This document shows positions 9,363-18,475 of a stretch of DNA of 64,000 bases, one piece after another. A program made the position numbers and the translations under genes. The DNA comes from CAVYTF01 sp963771435 (GTDB lineage Bacteria; Bacteroidota; Bacteroidia; Chitinophagales; Chitinophagaceae): the NCBI GenBank assembly GCA_963771435.1, contig CAVYTF010000009.1:186001-250000 (forward strand). Direction: 5' to 3'. The notes beneath the pieces were generated by a model that was not told where the DNA came from, did not search any database, and was given only the letters and a program-made list of their open reading frames with translations. Within the stretch, counting starts at the first letter, position 1; every line of letters starts with the position of its first letter.

Positions 9363-10101
9363 CTATTTTTCAACTTTAAACTCCATAACAAGGTCATAGC
9401 CTAAATATCCTTTTCGAGTACAGAGCCCAATCGTTTTATTCTGTTGCACACTGTCCCAGGTTCGCTTGTTAACTTCAAATCTTTCTACCCCATCACTCAA
9501 TTTACAATATAAAAAAAATGCTGTCTCTCTTGTACCTACGGTAGCTTTGCGAACAATGATAAAATTCTTGCATGTAATTTGTTGTTCTGCTAATGCACTA
9601 TTTAAATAACTCCCTAATGAAGGGATGAGAAGAAAAAATCCAATTAGATAACTAAAGTAAACCGTGAATCTGGAATCGCTATCATCAAATACTAAGGGGA
9701 AGCGAAACTTTAAAAATATGATAGTGAGTATATAAAGACCAATTCCTAAAAATGCGGCAGTCCAGAAAAAATTTGTCCCGTGGATCATGTTTCCAATTGG
9801 GGTATCTTCAATTGCTATTGCGATGATCCCGAACAAAAAATAATATCATTCCGATGTTGGTAATAGCGTCACTATTTTTTTCCCCCGCTTCTTGCGTTAC
9901 TTTGATTGGGAAAAAATCATCAATAATTAATTGCGATTTAAGGATAAGTGGGATAAGTTGCGAAAGCACAAAGAAAACTCCTGCAACACCAATGAATCTT
10001 GCAAGCCCTTTCGGATTGCCAAATAGAATGCAGATGATAATTGCAATTGCAATGTATCCTATTCGTCTTAATAACTCTTTTCTTAAAGGGCTCATTATCA
10101 A
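9363..10101 (-). CDS. Membrane protein of unknown function, frameshifted
   Basis: Two overlapping open frames read as one gene broken by a +1 indel. The first half (from ATG 10101) ends ITNIGMILFF then leaves frame in an A6 run at 9835-9840; dropping one base joins it to FGIIAIAIEDTPIGNMIHG and gives a continuous 245-residue product. That product has four hydrophobic segments, two in each half, followed by a soluble C-terminal part (about 90 residues, ending VMEFKVEK). I recognise no family. It sits inside the sucrose locus between the fructokinase and the transporter, but shares no visible functional link with them. Confidence 0.6.
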
Positions 10102-10150
10102 AAAAATGATTTATTATTAAATTTCTTCGCTCCCCTCAGGTGTACAAACC

Positions 10151-11506
10151 TCAATGCCCTCCCCCCACCGGCATCACCACATCCTCATCCCTTGCTTTCA
10201 CAGTCTTTATAAGCATTGTAGCCCCCGATGCAACCAGCAGCAACACTCCCGCAAACGTTATCGCATTAGCAGGATCGCCCCCAAGAAAATGCGTGAACAC
10301 AAACCCAAACGATAATGTTTGCAATATCATGGGCACCACGATCATCATGTTAATGATACCCATATACACCCCGTACCTTTCCTTAGGGATACTACCCACC
10401 ACCATTATATAAGGCACACCCATCATGCTCGCCCACGCGATCCCAAACCCTATCATCGGCGCGAACAGGAAATATTTATCTTGTATGGTCGGCAGGATAA
10501 ACAACGAGATCGCCGCAAGCGCAAGGCAGATCACATGCACATATTTTGCACTTAATTTTTTGGTAAGCCAAACTAAAAAAAATGCCGACAGAAAAGTAAT
10601 AACATTATAAAATGCATTCACCAATCCTGTCCAGCCAACGGCCTGTGCATACAAGTCCCTGTTAGCGTCAGGTGTAGTATGCCACACCGTTTTAGCAATA
10701 TTCAGCGCAATATATTGCCAGTAAACAAACATCGCATACCACTGAAATAAATACACCAAAGCCAGTTGCCACAAGGTTTTCGGCATATCTGATATGGCGG
10801 AGAATATCTCCTTCAGCGGTTCCAAAAACCCCTTCTTTCTTTCCCTCAACGCTTTCAGTTCTTCATCCGTCGGCGGTATTTCAGGCGTCTTTGACACAGA
10901 CCACAACACCGAAGTAATAGAGCAAAATGCTCCCACAAAAAAAGACCCGTACACCCAGTAAGGTATACCCGGTTGCCCGTCAGCAGCCTTTGCTTCTCCT
11001 GTTATATGCTTCTGAAAAAGGTACAAAGAAATATTCGCCAGCGTGATGCCAAGCCCCGTAAAAAAGCTTTGCGTAAGAAACCCCATCGCCCTTTGCTTCC
11101 CCGGCAACTTATCTGCTATAAACGCCCTGTAAGGTTCCATTGCTGTATTGTTCGATGCATCCAAAACCCACAACAATCCGCCCGCCATCCACAGCGTGCT
11201 ACTGAACGGAAATGCAAACAAACAAAGGCTGCAGCAAATAGCGCCTATTAAGAAAAAAGGCTTTCTCCTGCCATATTTTGGATGCCAGGTCTTATCGCTT
11301 AACGCCCCGATTAATGGTTGTATCAGCAACCCCGTCATAGGCCCTGCCAGGTTTAAAATGGGCAACGCTTCCGGCCGGGCATGTAAAAAAGTATAAAGCG
11401 GGTTAATAGCAGACTGCTGCAATCCAAAACTGTACTGTATCCCAAAAAACCCAACATTCATGTTGATGATCTGCCAGAAACTAAGTGTAGGTTTTGTAGT
11501 GGGCAT
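10151..11506 (-). CDS. Sucrose-type MFS sugar:cation symporter
   Basis: A roughly 451-residue transporter with about twelve hydrophobic segments. The N-terminal third (IQYSFGLQQSAINPLYTFL, then GLLIQPLIGALSDKTWHPKYG and RRKPF) is typical of the GPH/SUT-like sucrose and maltose symporters, in which the loop motif RRKPF/RRRPF is conserved. It most likely brings sucrose into the cell for the amylosucrase and fructokinase encoded just downstream. ATG at 11506 (MPTTKPTLSFWQIINMNVGF) is preferred over 11512. The substrate is inferred from context. Confidence 0.82.
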   Translation of the reverse strand: MPTTKPTLSFWQIINMNVGFFGIQYSFGLQQSAINPLYTFLHARPEALPILNLAGPMTGLLIQPLIGALSDKTWHPKYGRRKPFFLIGAICCSLCLFAFPFSSTLWMAGGLLWVLDASNNTAMEPYRAFIADKLPGKQRAMGFLTQSFFTGLGITLANISLYLFQKHITGEAKAADGQPGIPYWVYGSFFVGAFCSITSVLWSVSKTPEIPPTDEELKALRERKKGFLEPLKEIFSAISDMPKTLWQLALVYLFQWYAMFVYWQYIALNIAKTVWHTTPDANRDLYAQAVGWTGLVNAFYNVITFLSAFFLVWLTKKLSAKYVHVICLALAAISLFILPTIQDKYFLFAPMIGFGIAWASMMGVPYIMVVGSIPKERYGVYMGIINMMIVVPMILQTLSFGFVFTHFLGGDPANAITFAGVLLLVASGATMLIKTVKARDEDVVMPVGGGH

Positions 11507-11876
11507 AAGCAATTTTAATACGATAAAGTAACGGAAAAATACAACGGCAAACTAAAAGAACCTTCTGACTTAATTAATAGCGCATGGAGTTATATTAATT
11601 CCTCTGATCAACGATCCTTACAACCTGCCAATAATTCAGGAACCGTTGCTCAATATTACTATTTTTTATCATGAAAAAGCCCTTTTTTCCTCTGCCGCTT
11701 CCTTTCGGCAGCCGTGCCACATCCCTGCGTCCTTCCTGCCACCTTCACTAGAGGCCGCTAAATCCATAAGGAGCTCTCCCTCAAGCAGCCACCCCATTTT
11801 TAGTTTGACTCCTTTCTGCCATAAGTGCAGCCCATGCAACAAATCATAATAAAATGCATCCAACCCTTTTCAATGA
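11507..11876. other. Intergenic, no gene supported
   Basis: Divergent region between the transporter (minus) and the histidine kinase (plus). Overlapping short open frames on both strands (about 11650-11860) have no recognisable protein character. It contains one isolated copy of catggagttatat (11584), also seen in the 3.4-kb repeat array. Promoters for both flanking genes should lie here. Confidence 0.5.
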
Positions 11877-11884
11877 TACTTTTG
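11877..11884 (+). promoter_or_regulatory. Candidate -7 box for the two-component operon
   Basis: TACTTTTG fits the Bacteroidota -7 consensus TAnnTTTG, 16 nt before the histidine kinase ATG. I could not place a convincing -33 TTTG. Confidence 0.4.
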
Positions 11885-11900
11885 CAGGCAGCATTCATCT

Positions 11901-12881
11901 ATGGCAAAGAAACAAAGGCTCGCAGTCATCACCCTCGTATATTGGTTCCTGCTCTTATATATCATTGCAGCGCTGGTGTGGTGGTTTATTGCCTTAGAGC
12001 GACAGAATCAGCAGATGTATCTCTTCCGCATGCAGGAACTAAAGGCTGATGATCCCGCCTATGCCCAAAAAACAGCAGCGCTAAATAACACCAAACACCT
12101 TAGATCAGAGGCGTATATCGGCGAAGGCGCCACCTTTCTCCTATTGATCTGCGTAGGCGCTGTCTTTGTCTACCGCGCAACAAGAAAACAAATACTCCTC
12201 TCGCGCCAGCAAAACAACTTCATGATGGCCATCACCCATGAACTAAAAACCCCCGTTGCTGTCGCTCAACTCAACCTTGAAACCCTTCAAACAAGAAACT
12301 TAGATTCGCAGCAACAGCAAAAACTGATCGCCGGCACCTTAAAAGAAACCAAGCGCCTGGATATGTTAACCAACAATATCCTTGTTGCCTCCCAGCTAGA
12401 TGCCCATGCGTACAATGTCAGCAAGCAGGAGTTAAACTTCAGCGAACTGGTGAACAATTGTGTGAGAACTTTTGCTGAAAGCTTTACTGAACGAAGCATA
12501 CTGCCATCTGTCGAAGCTGATATTTTTGTAGAAGGAGAGGGCGTTTTACTCCAAATGCTCATTAATAACGTGGTAGATAATGCAGTGAAATATTCTCCAA
12601 AAAGCTCAGTCATAAAAGTGAACCTGCAAAAAGTAAATAGCCATGCAGTATTAAAGGTAATTGATGAAGGGAATGGCATTGCCGATGCTGAAAAGAAGAA
12701 AGTATTTGATAAATTCTACCGCAGCGGCAATGAAACAACCCGCACTGCTAAAGGCACAGGGCTTGGCCTGTACCTTTGCAAAAGGATAGCCGCTGACCAT
12801 AAAGGGAAAATTATAGTGGAAGACAATCACCCTAAGGGCAGCATTTTTATCTTTACAATACAAACGAACCATGATAGCTAA
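11901..12881 (+). CDS. Sensor histidine kinase
   Basis: A 326-residue membrane sensor kinase. There are two transmembrane segments (about 10-31 and 75-92) with only about 43 residues between them, so the periplasmic sensing region is minimal; no HAMP domain is evident. The dimerization/phosphoacceptor box is AITHELKTPVAV with His113. The ATPase boxes follow in order: VVDNAVKYSP (N), DEGNGI (G1), FDKFYRSG (F) and GTGLGLYL (G2). It overlaps the response regulator gene by 11 bp, so the two form one operon and a cognate pair. The signal is unknown. Confidence 0.92.
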   Translation: MAKKQRLAVITLVYWFLLLYIIAALVWWFIALERQNQQMYLFRMQELKADDPAYAQKTAALNNTKHLRSEAYIGEGATFLLLICVGAVFVYRATRKQILLSRQQNNFMMAITHELKTPVAVAQLNLETLQTRNLDSQQQQKLIAGTLKETKRLDMLTNNILVASQLDAHAYNVSKQELNFSELVNNCVRTFAESFTERSILPSVEADIFVEGEGVLLQMLINNVVDNAVKYSPKSSVIKVNLQKVNSHAVLKVIDEGNGIADAEKKKVFDKFYRSGNETTRTAKGTGLGLYLCKRIAADHKGKIIVEDNHPKGSIFIFTIQTNHDS

Positions 12882-13581
12882 GCAAACAAAAGCTAACATC
12901 CTTTTAGTGGAAGACGAAGAAAGCCTTCACAGCACGTTGAAGCTGAACCTCGAAATGGACAATTATGAGGTTACTTCTGCCTTCACAGGCAATGAAGCAT
13001 TAAAAGCTGTGCAGGAAGAATATTTCGACCTTATTATTATGGATGTAATGCTGCCTGAAATAGATGGCATAAGCGTTACAGAAAGCCTCCGGATACAGCA
13101 CAACGAAGTGCCTATACTCATGCTTAGCGCCAAAAACACCAGTGCTGACAAGATATTGGGATTAAAAAAAGGAGCAGATGATTACCTTACAAAACCATTT
13201 AGTTTAGAAGAGTTAATGATTCGCATAGAAAAACTGATAAGCAAAAATAAAAGGCTATCCGAAAAGGAGTCTATCGGGGATGTCTATGAGTTTCAAGGCA
13301 ACAAAATTGATTTCAAAGCACTTGAAGCCACCACATGGAACGGGAAAATGATACAACTTAGCCGCAGAGAAACAATGCTTTTAAAACTACTTATCGAAAA
13401 CAAAAACGAAGTAGTGTCAAGGGAGAAGATCCTACAGATCGTCTGGGGCTACAATGTTTACCCCAACACAAGAACTATCGATAATTTTATCCTTAACTTC
13501 CGTAAATACTTTGAAATAGACAGCAGGGATCCAAAACATTTTCATTCAGTGAGGGGAGTAGGCTACAAGTATTCTGACTAA
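12871..13581 (+). CDS. OmpR-family response regulator
   Basis: A 236-residue DNA-binding response regulator. The receiver domain shows the acidic pair (VEDEES), the phospho-acceptor Asp58 (IIMDVMLPEIDG), the Thr/Ser position (MLSAKN) and Lys near KPFSLEEL. The C-terminal winged-helix domain carries LSRRETMLLKLL and a typical RTIDNFILNFRKYF recognition helix before VRGVGYKY. It is the partner of the kinase whose gene it overlaps. Its stop overlaps the convergent batD stop by 4 bp. Confidence 0.93.
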   Translation: MIAKQTKANILLVEDEESLHSTLKLNLEMDNYEVTSAFTGNEALKAVQEEYFDLIIMDVMLPEIDGISVTESLRIQHNEVPILMLSAKNTSADKILGLKKGADDYLTKPFSLEELMIRIEKLISKNKRLSEKESIGDVYEFQGNKIDFKALEATTWNGKMIQLSRRETMLLKLLIENKNEVVSREKILQIVWGYNVYPNTRTIDNFILNFRKYFEIDSRDPKHFHSVRGVGYKYSD

Positions 13582-15362
13582 ACTTCCAATCGCTTTATAA
13601 CAGATTCTAATTGGTTATGGAGCGATATTTTTTCTTCACCAGAAACAATTGGGGAGTATAAAGAACGGTCGCAAATTGTATAAATATTTTCTGCATCATT
13701 CCTTAAAGCTTCATTCTTTATTTGCTTCTGCAAAGCCGACAGTAATATAGCACTTGTGCCGGAAGAAACATTCAGCTTTTGCTGAAGGGCGAGGTTAAGA
13801 ATCGATTTTACTTTCATGAAAAACTCTTTGTTATCAGTTATGTTTTGCAACTTATTTAATTCCCAAACAAGATCTGTCTTAACTTTTGGAGCTTCTGTAA
13901 GTTTTACCTTCTCCAGGTTTATTATTTCTTCATTCTTCTCTAAAGACACATCTTGTATTCTTGTATTCTTTTTATTTGTAATGATAAACACAAACCCCAC
14001 AATAAGAGCTATCAGCCCTCCTAACCATAAATATTGGGGATTAGCAATATCTTCTGTTACTATATCTTTAAACTGTTTGCTTTTTGGCAGAGGCGGAGTA
14101 ATTGTTACAACAATATCCTTAGAATGTATTATTTGATATGTTTGTATGGATGGGTCAAAAAAGGTGAAACTTATTGCAGGTATGGTATCAGTTCCCTCCT
14201 TAGTCCCAATAAACGGAATGTTGAAATTCCTACTGCCTGTCATAGGAAAAGAGGTTTTGGCGACATGTTCGCTATCGCTTACGTCAAAATGCTGTAGGTC
14301 TTTCGGCCATTGAACCGCAGGCTGCGATACACCGTTGAAATTCCCTTCACCTTCTATTATTATTTGTAAGTTATTGTTTTCGCCCAGCGCAATGCGGCTG
14401 CTGTCTGCTTTTGCCGTAATATGGAATGTGCCTATTGCTCCTTGGAAATCAGCAGGTTTATTCTTCTCCGGCAAAGGCATTACGTGTATTATAAGGGAAT
14501 TGCTTACAGTAGTAGCTGTATAGTTTTGCGTCTTATAAGGGTTATCCGGTGAAGAAAAAGTTACTTCATTATCAATAGAAGCAGTGTCTAATTTTAAATC
14601 CCCTTCCTGCAAAGGGATTATTTGTACTTTTCTTATAGTATAAACTTTATAGTCTTTGCCGTTTATATTTTGTATATTTTCATGTTCGTCGGGAGAGGTC
14701 ATCTCAATTACACTACACCTGCTGAAAGAAGGGCTCTTGTTCATTTTTGCTTGCGCTTGCATAGCAGAAAAGAGTTGGTAGGTAACTAAAACAGGCTCTC
14801 CTACAAAACAGGTTGTTTTGCTGGCAACTACTTTTACAAAAATGTTTTTGCGTATTTTTTCACTTGGGTTTTCGCCTGGTTTTAAAATATTATTTTGAGA
14901 AAGATCATCTCCCTGTAACATATTGTCAGGAACTACGGGGAACTGAAAAATATTCTGTTGTTGCTGGGCGGAAGCAACATGCTGTTGTGTACTTACCTGG
15001 ACAGAGGCAGTATTGCATGCTAGTTTTTTCCCATTTGCTGTAACAGTGCTCCCAGGTACAGTCAGACTGCCTGTTTTTTTTGGCGACAGCATATAAACAT
15101 AACTAATTGTACTCTCCGTTTTGCCGTTCATTGAAATGGATTGCTGAGAATATTCAGGCCCTGAAACCACATTCCAGTCAGTGAAAACAGGCTGCTTAAA
15201 ATCACTTATGCTGCCTGCATTATCTACAGCGTATTCAACCTGCAATACATCAGCTTTGCCAATTTCCCTATCCTGTATTTTTATGGTAAAAGATAACTGC
15301 GCAAAAAGCCAATTGGCAGAAAAAAACAACGGTAGAAAAAATAAGTCTTTATACCCCCGCAT
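13578..15362 (-). CDS. batD: BatD family aerotolerance protein
   Basis: A 594-residue membrane-anchored periplasmic protein. It has a signal peptide (MRGYKDLFFLPLFFSANWLF), then the BatD core (ADVLQVEYAVDNAGSISDF, FTDWNVVSGPEYSQQ, SYVYMLSPKKTGSLTVPGS, and VTYQLFSA after FVGEPVL), one transmembrane segment at about 455-475 (YLWLGGLIALIVGFVFII) and a cytoplasmic tail. Bat proteins are linked to oxygen tolerance and envelope homeostasis in Bacteroidota, with unclear mechanism. It lies about 47 kb from batA, not next to it as in the usual operon. Confidence 0.85.
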   Translation of the reverse strand: MRGYKDLFFLPLFFSANWLFAQLSFTIKIQDREIGKADVLQVEYAVDNAGSISDFKQPVFTDWNVVSGPEYSQQSISMNGKTESTISYVYMLSPKKTGSLTVPGSTVTANGKKLACNTASVQVSTQQHVASAQQQQNIFQFPVVPDNMLQGDDLSQNNILKPGENPSEKIRKNIFVKVVASKTTCFVGEPVLVTYQLFSAMQAQAKMNKSPSFSRCSVIEMTSPDEHENIQNINGKDYKVYTIRKVQIIPLQEGDLKLDTASIDNEVTFSSPDNPYKTQNYTATTVSNSLIIHVMPLPEKNKPADFQGAIGTFHITAKADSSRIALGENNNLQIIIEGEGNFNGVSQPAVQWPKDLQHFDVSDSEHVAKTSFPMTGSRNFNIPFIGTKEGTDTIPAISFTFFDPSIQTYQIIHSKDIVVTITPPLPKSKQFKDIVTEDIANPQYLWLGGLIALIVGFVFIITNKKNTRIQDVSLEKNEEIINLEKVKLTEAPKVKTDLVWELNKLQNITDNKEFFMKVKSILNLALQQKLNVSSGTSAILLSALQKQIKNEALRNDAENIYTICDRSLYSPIVSGEEKISLHNQLESVIKRLEV

Positions 15363-15441
15363 ATCAACGGCAAATATAAAACGATATCATTTGAGAAGCT
15401 TTTTAAAGATGGTTAAGAAAAATACAACTAACAATTATGTC

Positions 15442-16528
15442 TCATTCCTCAATGCGCTCGTCAACGGCATTGGCAAGTACACGTTCGCTTATTTTACGTA
15501 AAGGATTTTGCGGTTTTCTTCAAATGTTGTCCTGTGGCGAATAATATCTATGCACCTGAAAATGGCTGCCAGAAAAGACGATTCATCAGCAATGCCTTTG
15601 CCCGCAATATCAAACGCCGTACCATGGTCAGGGCTGGTGCGGACGACAGGCAAACCGGCAGTATAATTGATTCCCTGTCCAACAGATAATGATTTAAAAG
15701 GTATCAAGCCCTGGTCATGATACATGGCAAGCACGGCATCATACTTTTCGTAGGAGCCACGGGCAAAAAAAGCATCCGCACTAAAAGTCCCAACGGCAAA
15801 TAAGTTTTGATGCTTGGCATTCTTGATTGCCGGTTTTATAATGGTTTCTTCTTCATTGCCCACGAGGCCTTCGTCCCCTGCATGTGGATTTAAACCAAGT
15901 ACGGCGATTTTGGGCTTATCAATACCAAAGTCTTTCTGGAGGCTAAAATGGAGTATCTTTAGTTTACTCAGGATTAATTCCCTTGTAATATTTTTAGCTA
16001 CTTCGCTTATCGGCACGTGTTCAGTTACCAAACCTATACGCATATTGTCGGCAGTCAGTAGCATTGCAACGTCATTCACATTAAACACAGATCTCAAATA
16101 TGGTGTATGCCCGCTAAAATTAAAGGCATCGGATTGTATATTTTTTTTATGTATCGGGGCTGTAACCAGTCCCTGGATATGCCCGTCTTTCAGTGCCTGC
16201 ACCGCCTGCTGCAAAGAATCAGCGCATACTTGCCGCCCGTTTCGTTCAACTGTCCGGGCATAATGGCAACCTCTTCTTCCCAACAGTTTACTATATTAAC
16301 CTGCTTCACATTCAGCCTGTTTAAGTCCTTAACAGACTGATAAGCAATATTGATATCAGGTAACGCTTTCCTGTAAAAGTTGATCGTTTTGTTGCTTGCA
16401 AAGATCACTGGTACGCACATATCAAGAATACGGCTGTCCGCCATGCATTTTATAATAAGCTCAATGCCAATACCATTAATATCTCCTGACGTGAAACCAA
16501 TAACCGGCCTTTGCAGATCGTTGCTCAT
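15442..16528 (-). CDS. pdxA: 4-hydroxythreonine-4-phosphate dehydrogenase, two frameshifts
   Basis: PdxA oxidises 4-phosphohydroxy-threonine in de novo pyridoxal phosphate synthesis. The frame from ATG 16528 (PVIGFTSGDINGIGIELI) runs to GQLNETGGKYA. It must then lose frame near 16230, where restoring one base continues with ADSLQQAVQALKDG. Metal-site and active-site motifs follow: TAPIHKKNI, LGLNPHAGDEG and MYHDQGLIPFK. A second indel in an A run near 15500 hides the C-terminus NPLRKISERVLANAVDE, giving a stop at 15442-15444. With two bases restored the gene is 363 codons, normal for Bacteroidota PdxA. Sequencing error is more likely than decay. Confidence 0.82.
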
Positions 16529-16693
16529 CTTTCTTTATTTGCCTGTAAAAATAAGCAATATTGTGGCAATTGGATACAGAGCTACTCAATTCCTATCATA
16601 CAATCAATTTTACATTTCATCCAACAATGATTGTAAACTATGAAAATATCTATTCTTTTTTAATACTATAATTTAATATAATTCACTGATTTT

Positions 16694-16726
16694 GTCATTT
16701 TGATAAATATATTCCAAAAGAATGAC
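16694..16726. promoter_or_regulatory. Inverted repeat upstream of pckA
   Basis: gtcatt..ttg and caaaagaatgac are complementary apart from a three-base bulge and flank a 12-bp AT-rich centre. It is about 65 bp upstream of the pckA ATG, in the position expected for an operator. A -7-like TAATTTTG follows at 16760-16767. Confidence 0.4.
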
Positions 16727-16790
16727 ATTTAAAAAACTAACTACTGTAAGTTTTGTTATTAATTTTGCTATTTCTTAAAAAATTATTACT

Positions 16791-18398
16791 ATGCAGTTAC
16801 AAATAAACGCTTTACCTAAAGAAAGCTTTTTGGCATCGGGCATTATAGGAAGCACAAATATGCATTACCAGCTTTCACCGGAAGAATTAATTGAACAAAC
16901 GCTTCGTCGCGGCGAAGGTGTACTAAATGATAGAGGTGCCCTCTGCGTGGCAACAGGTAAGTTCACAGGCAGGTGCCCGCAGGATAAATTTATTGTGAAA
17001 GATGACATTACTGAACCTACTGTTGACTGGAATAATTTTAACCAGCCCATTGATGAAAAGTATTTCTTTCAGCTCAGGAAGAAGCTTTTACAATATTTAA
17101 ACTCACAGGAAAATATTTGGGTACGTGATTGCTACGCCTGTGCAGACAACAGCTTCAGGATGAATGTCAGGGTTATAAATGAAAATCCCTGGAGCAACCT
17201 TTTCGCCTGCAATATGTTTCTCCGGCCTGATGAACAGGATTTGGAAGATTTGGAACCCGAATGGCATATCATACAAGCCCCTGATTTTAAAGCAGATCCG
17301 GTTGAAGATGGTGTACCACACGAAAACTTTGCCATCCTTTCATTTAGACACAAAACTATACTTATTGGTGGTTCGGCTTATACAGGTGAGATGAAAAAAG
17401 GTATTTTTAGTGTGCTTAATTATTTATTGCCAAAAGATAATGGGGTGCTCAGCATGCATTGCAGCGCCAATATGGGCAAAAAAGGAGATGTAGCTATTTT
17501 CTTTGGTTTAAGCGGCACAGGCAAAACAACATTAAGTGCTGATCCCCAAAGAAAACTGATTGGTGATGATGAACATGGCTGGACAGGCAACAGCGTTTTT
17601 AATTTTGAAGGCGGTTGCTATGCAAAATGTATAGACCTAAGAGAAGAAAAAGAACCTGAGATCTATCACGCAGTGCGTCCGGGAGCATTGGTTGAAAACA
17701 TAGTTTTTTATAAAGGCACAAATAAAATTGATTTCAGCAACAAGTCAATTACAGAAAATACACGCGTAAGCTATCCTTTGCATTTCATCAGCAACGCAAT
17801 AGAACCGTCTATAGGCGGCATCCCGAAAAATATTTTCTTTTTAACCTGCGACGCCTATGGAGTTTTTCCTCCTTTAAGCAAGCTTACGCCGGAACAGGCA
17901 ATGTACCAGTTCATCAGCGGCTACACTGCAAAAGTTGCAGGAACCGAAACTGGAATAACAGAACCAAAAGCTACTTTCAGCGCTTGTTTTGGAGCGCCTT
18001 TTCTACCCCTTCACCCGGCCTTCTATGCAGAAATGCTTGGTGAAAAAATACGAAAGCACAATGTAAATGTTTGGCTTATAAATACTGGCTGGAGCGGTGG
18101 TGCATATGGTGTTGGTGATCGTATGAAACTTTGTTATACACGTGCGATGATAGCCGCCGTGTTAAATAATGAAATGGAAAACTCTCATTATGAAAAACAT
18201 CCTGTTTTTGGGATGATGATGCCGCTGAGCTGTTCAAATGTTCCTTCTGAAATTTTAAACCCTCGCAATACCTGGGCAAACAAAGATGATTATGATAAAA
18301 AAACAGTTATGCTTGCCAAACTATTCCTTAAAAACTTTGAAAAATATGCAGCTGGTGTTTCTGGCGAAATATTAAAAGCCGCGCCGGTCATAGATTAA
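16791..18398 (+). CDS. pckA: Phosphoenolpyruvate carboxykinase (ATP)
   Basis: A 535-residue cytosolic enzyme that turns oxaloacetate and ATP into phosphoenolpyruvate, the entry to gluconeogenesis. Visible motifs are CVATGKFTGRCPQDKFIV near the N-terminus, the kinase-specific Walker A loop GLSGTGKTTLSAD at 239-251, the metal-binding IGDDEHGW just after it, and FLTCDAYGVFPPLSKLT and the substrate-site VWLINTGWSGGAYGVG in the C-terminal half. Length is normal for the ATP-type family. A strong terminator follows the stop, so it is a single-gene transcript. Confidence 0.97.
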   Translation: MQLQINALPKESFLASGIIGSTNMHYQLSPEELIEQTLRRGEGVLNDRGALCVATGKFTGRCPQDKFIVKDDITEPTVDWNNFNQPIDEKYFFQLRKKLLQYLNSQENIWVRDCYACADNSFRMNVRVINENPWSNLFACNMFLRPDEQDLEDLEPEWHIIQAPDFKADPVEDGVPHENFAILSFRHKTILIGGSAYTGEMKKGIFSVLNYLLPKDNGVLSMHCSANMGKKGDVAIFFGLSGTGKTTLSADPQRKLIGDDEHGWTGNSVFNFEGGCYAKCIDLREEKEPEIYHAVRPGALVENIVFYKGTNKIDFSNKSITENTRVSYPLHFISNAIEPSIGGIPKNIFFLTCDAYGVFPPLSKLTPEQAMYQFISGYTAKVAGTETGITEPKATFSACFGAPFLPLHPAFYAEMLGEKIRKHNVNVWLINTGWSGGAYGVGDRMKLCYTRAMIAAVLNNEMENSHYEKHPVFGMMMPLSCSNVPSEILNPRNTWANKDDYDKKTVMLAKLFLKNFEKYAAGVSGEILKAAPVID

Positions 18399-18424
18399 GG
18401 CCTCTTCGATCGATTGCCTCTAAC

Positions 18425-18453
18425 AAGAACTCCATCATTATGATGGAGTTCTT
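18425..18453 (+). terminator. Hairpin terminator between pckA and htpG
   Basis: A perfect 13-bp stem (aagaactccatca / tgatggagttctt) with a TTA loop, 26 bp after the pckA stop and 22 bp before the end of convergent htpG. The A/T-flanked stem could stop transcripts from both sides. Confidence 0.8.
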
Positions 18454-18475
18454 AGCTTTATAGAATAATTATTTA

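Noticed and set aside
9835..9840. Programmed ribosomal frameshift in the A6/T6 run
   Set aside because: No second slippery element or downstream structure is evident, and the many other indels in the window make a sequence error simpler.
11646..11863. Short overlapping frames on both strands before the histidine kinase
   Set aside because: Both strands are open over the same bases; composition and residues suggest neither is a protein.
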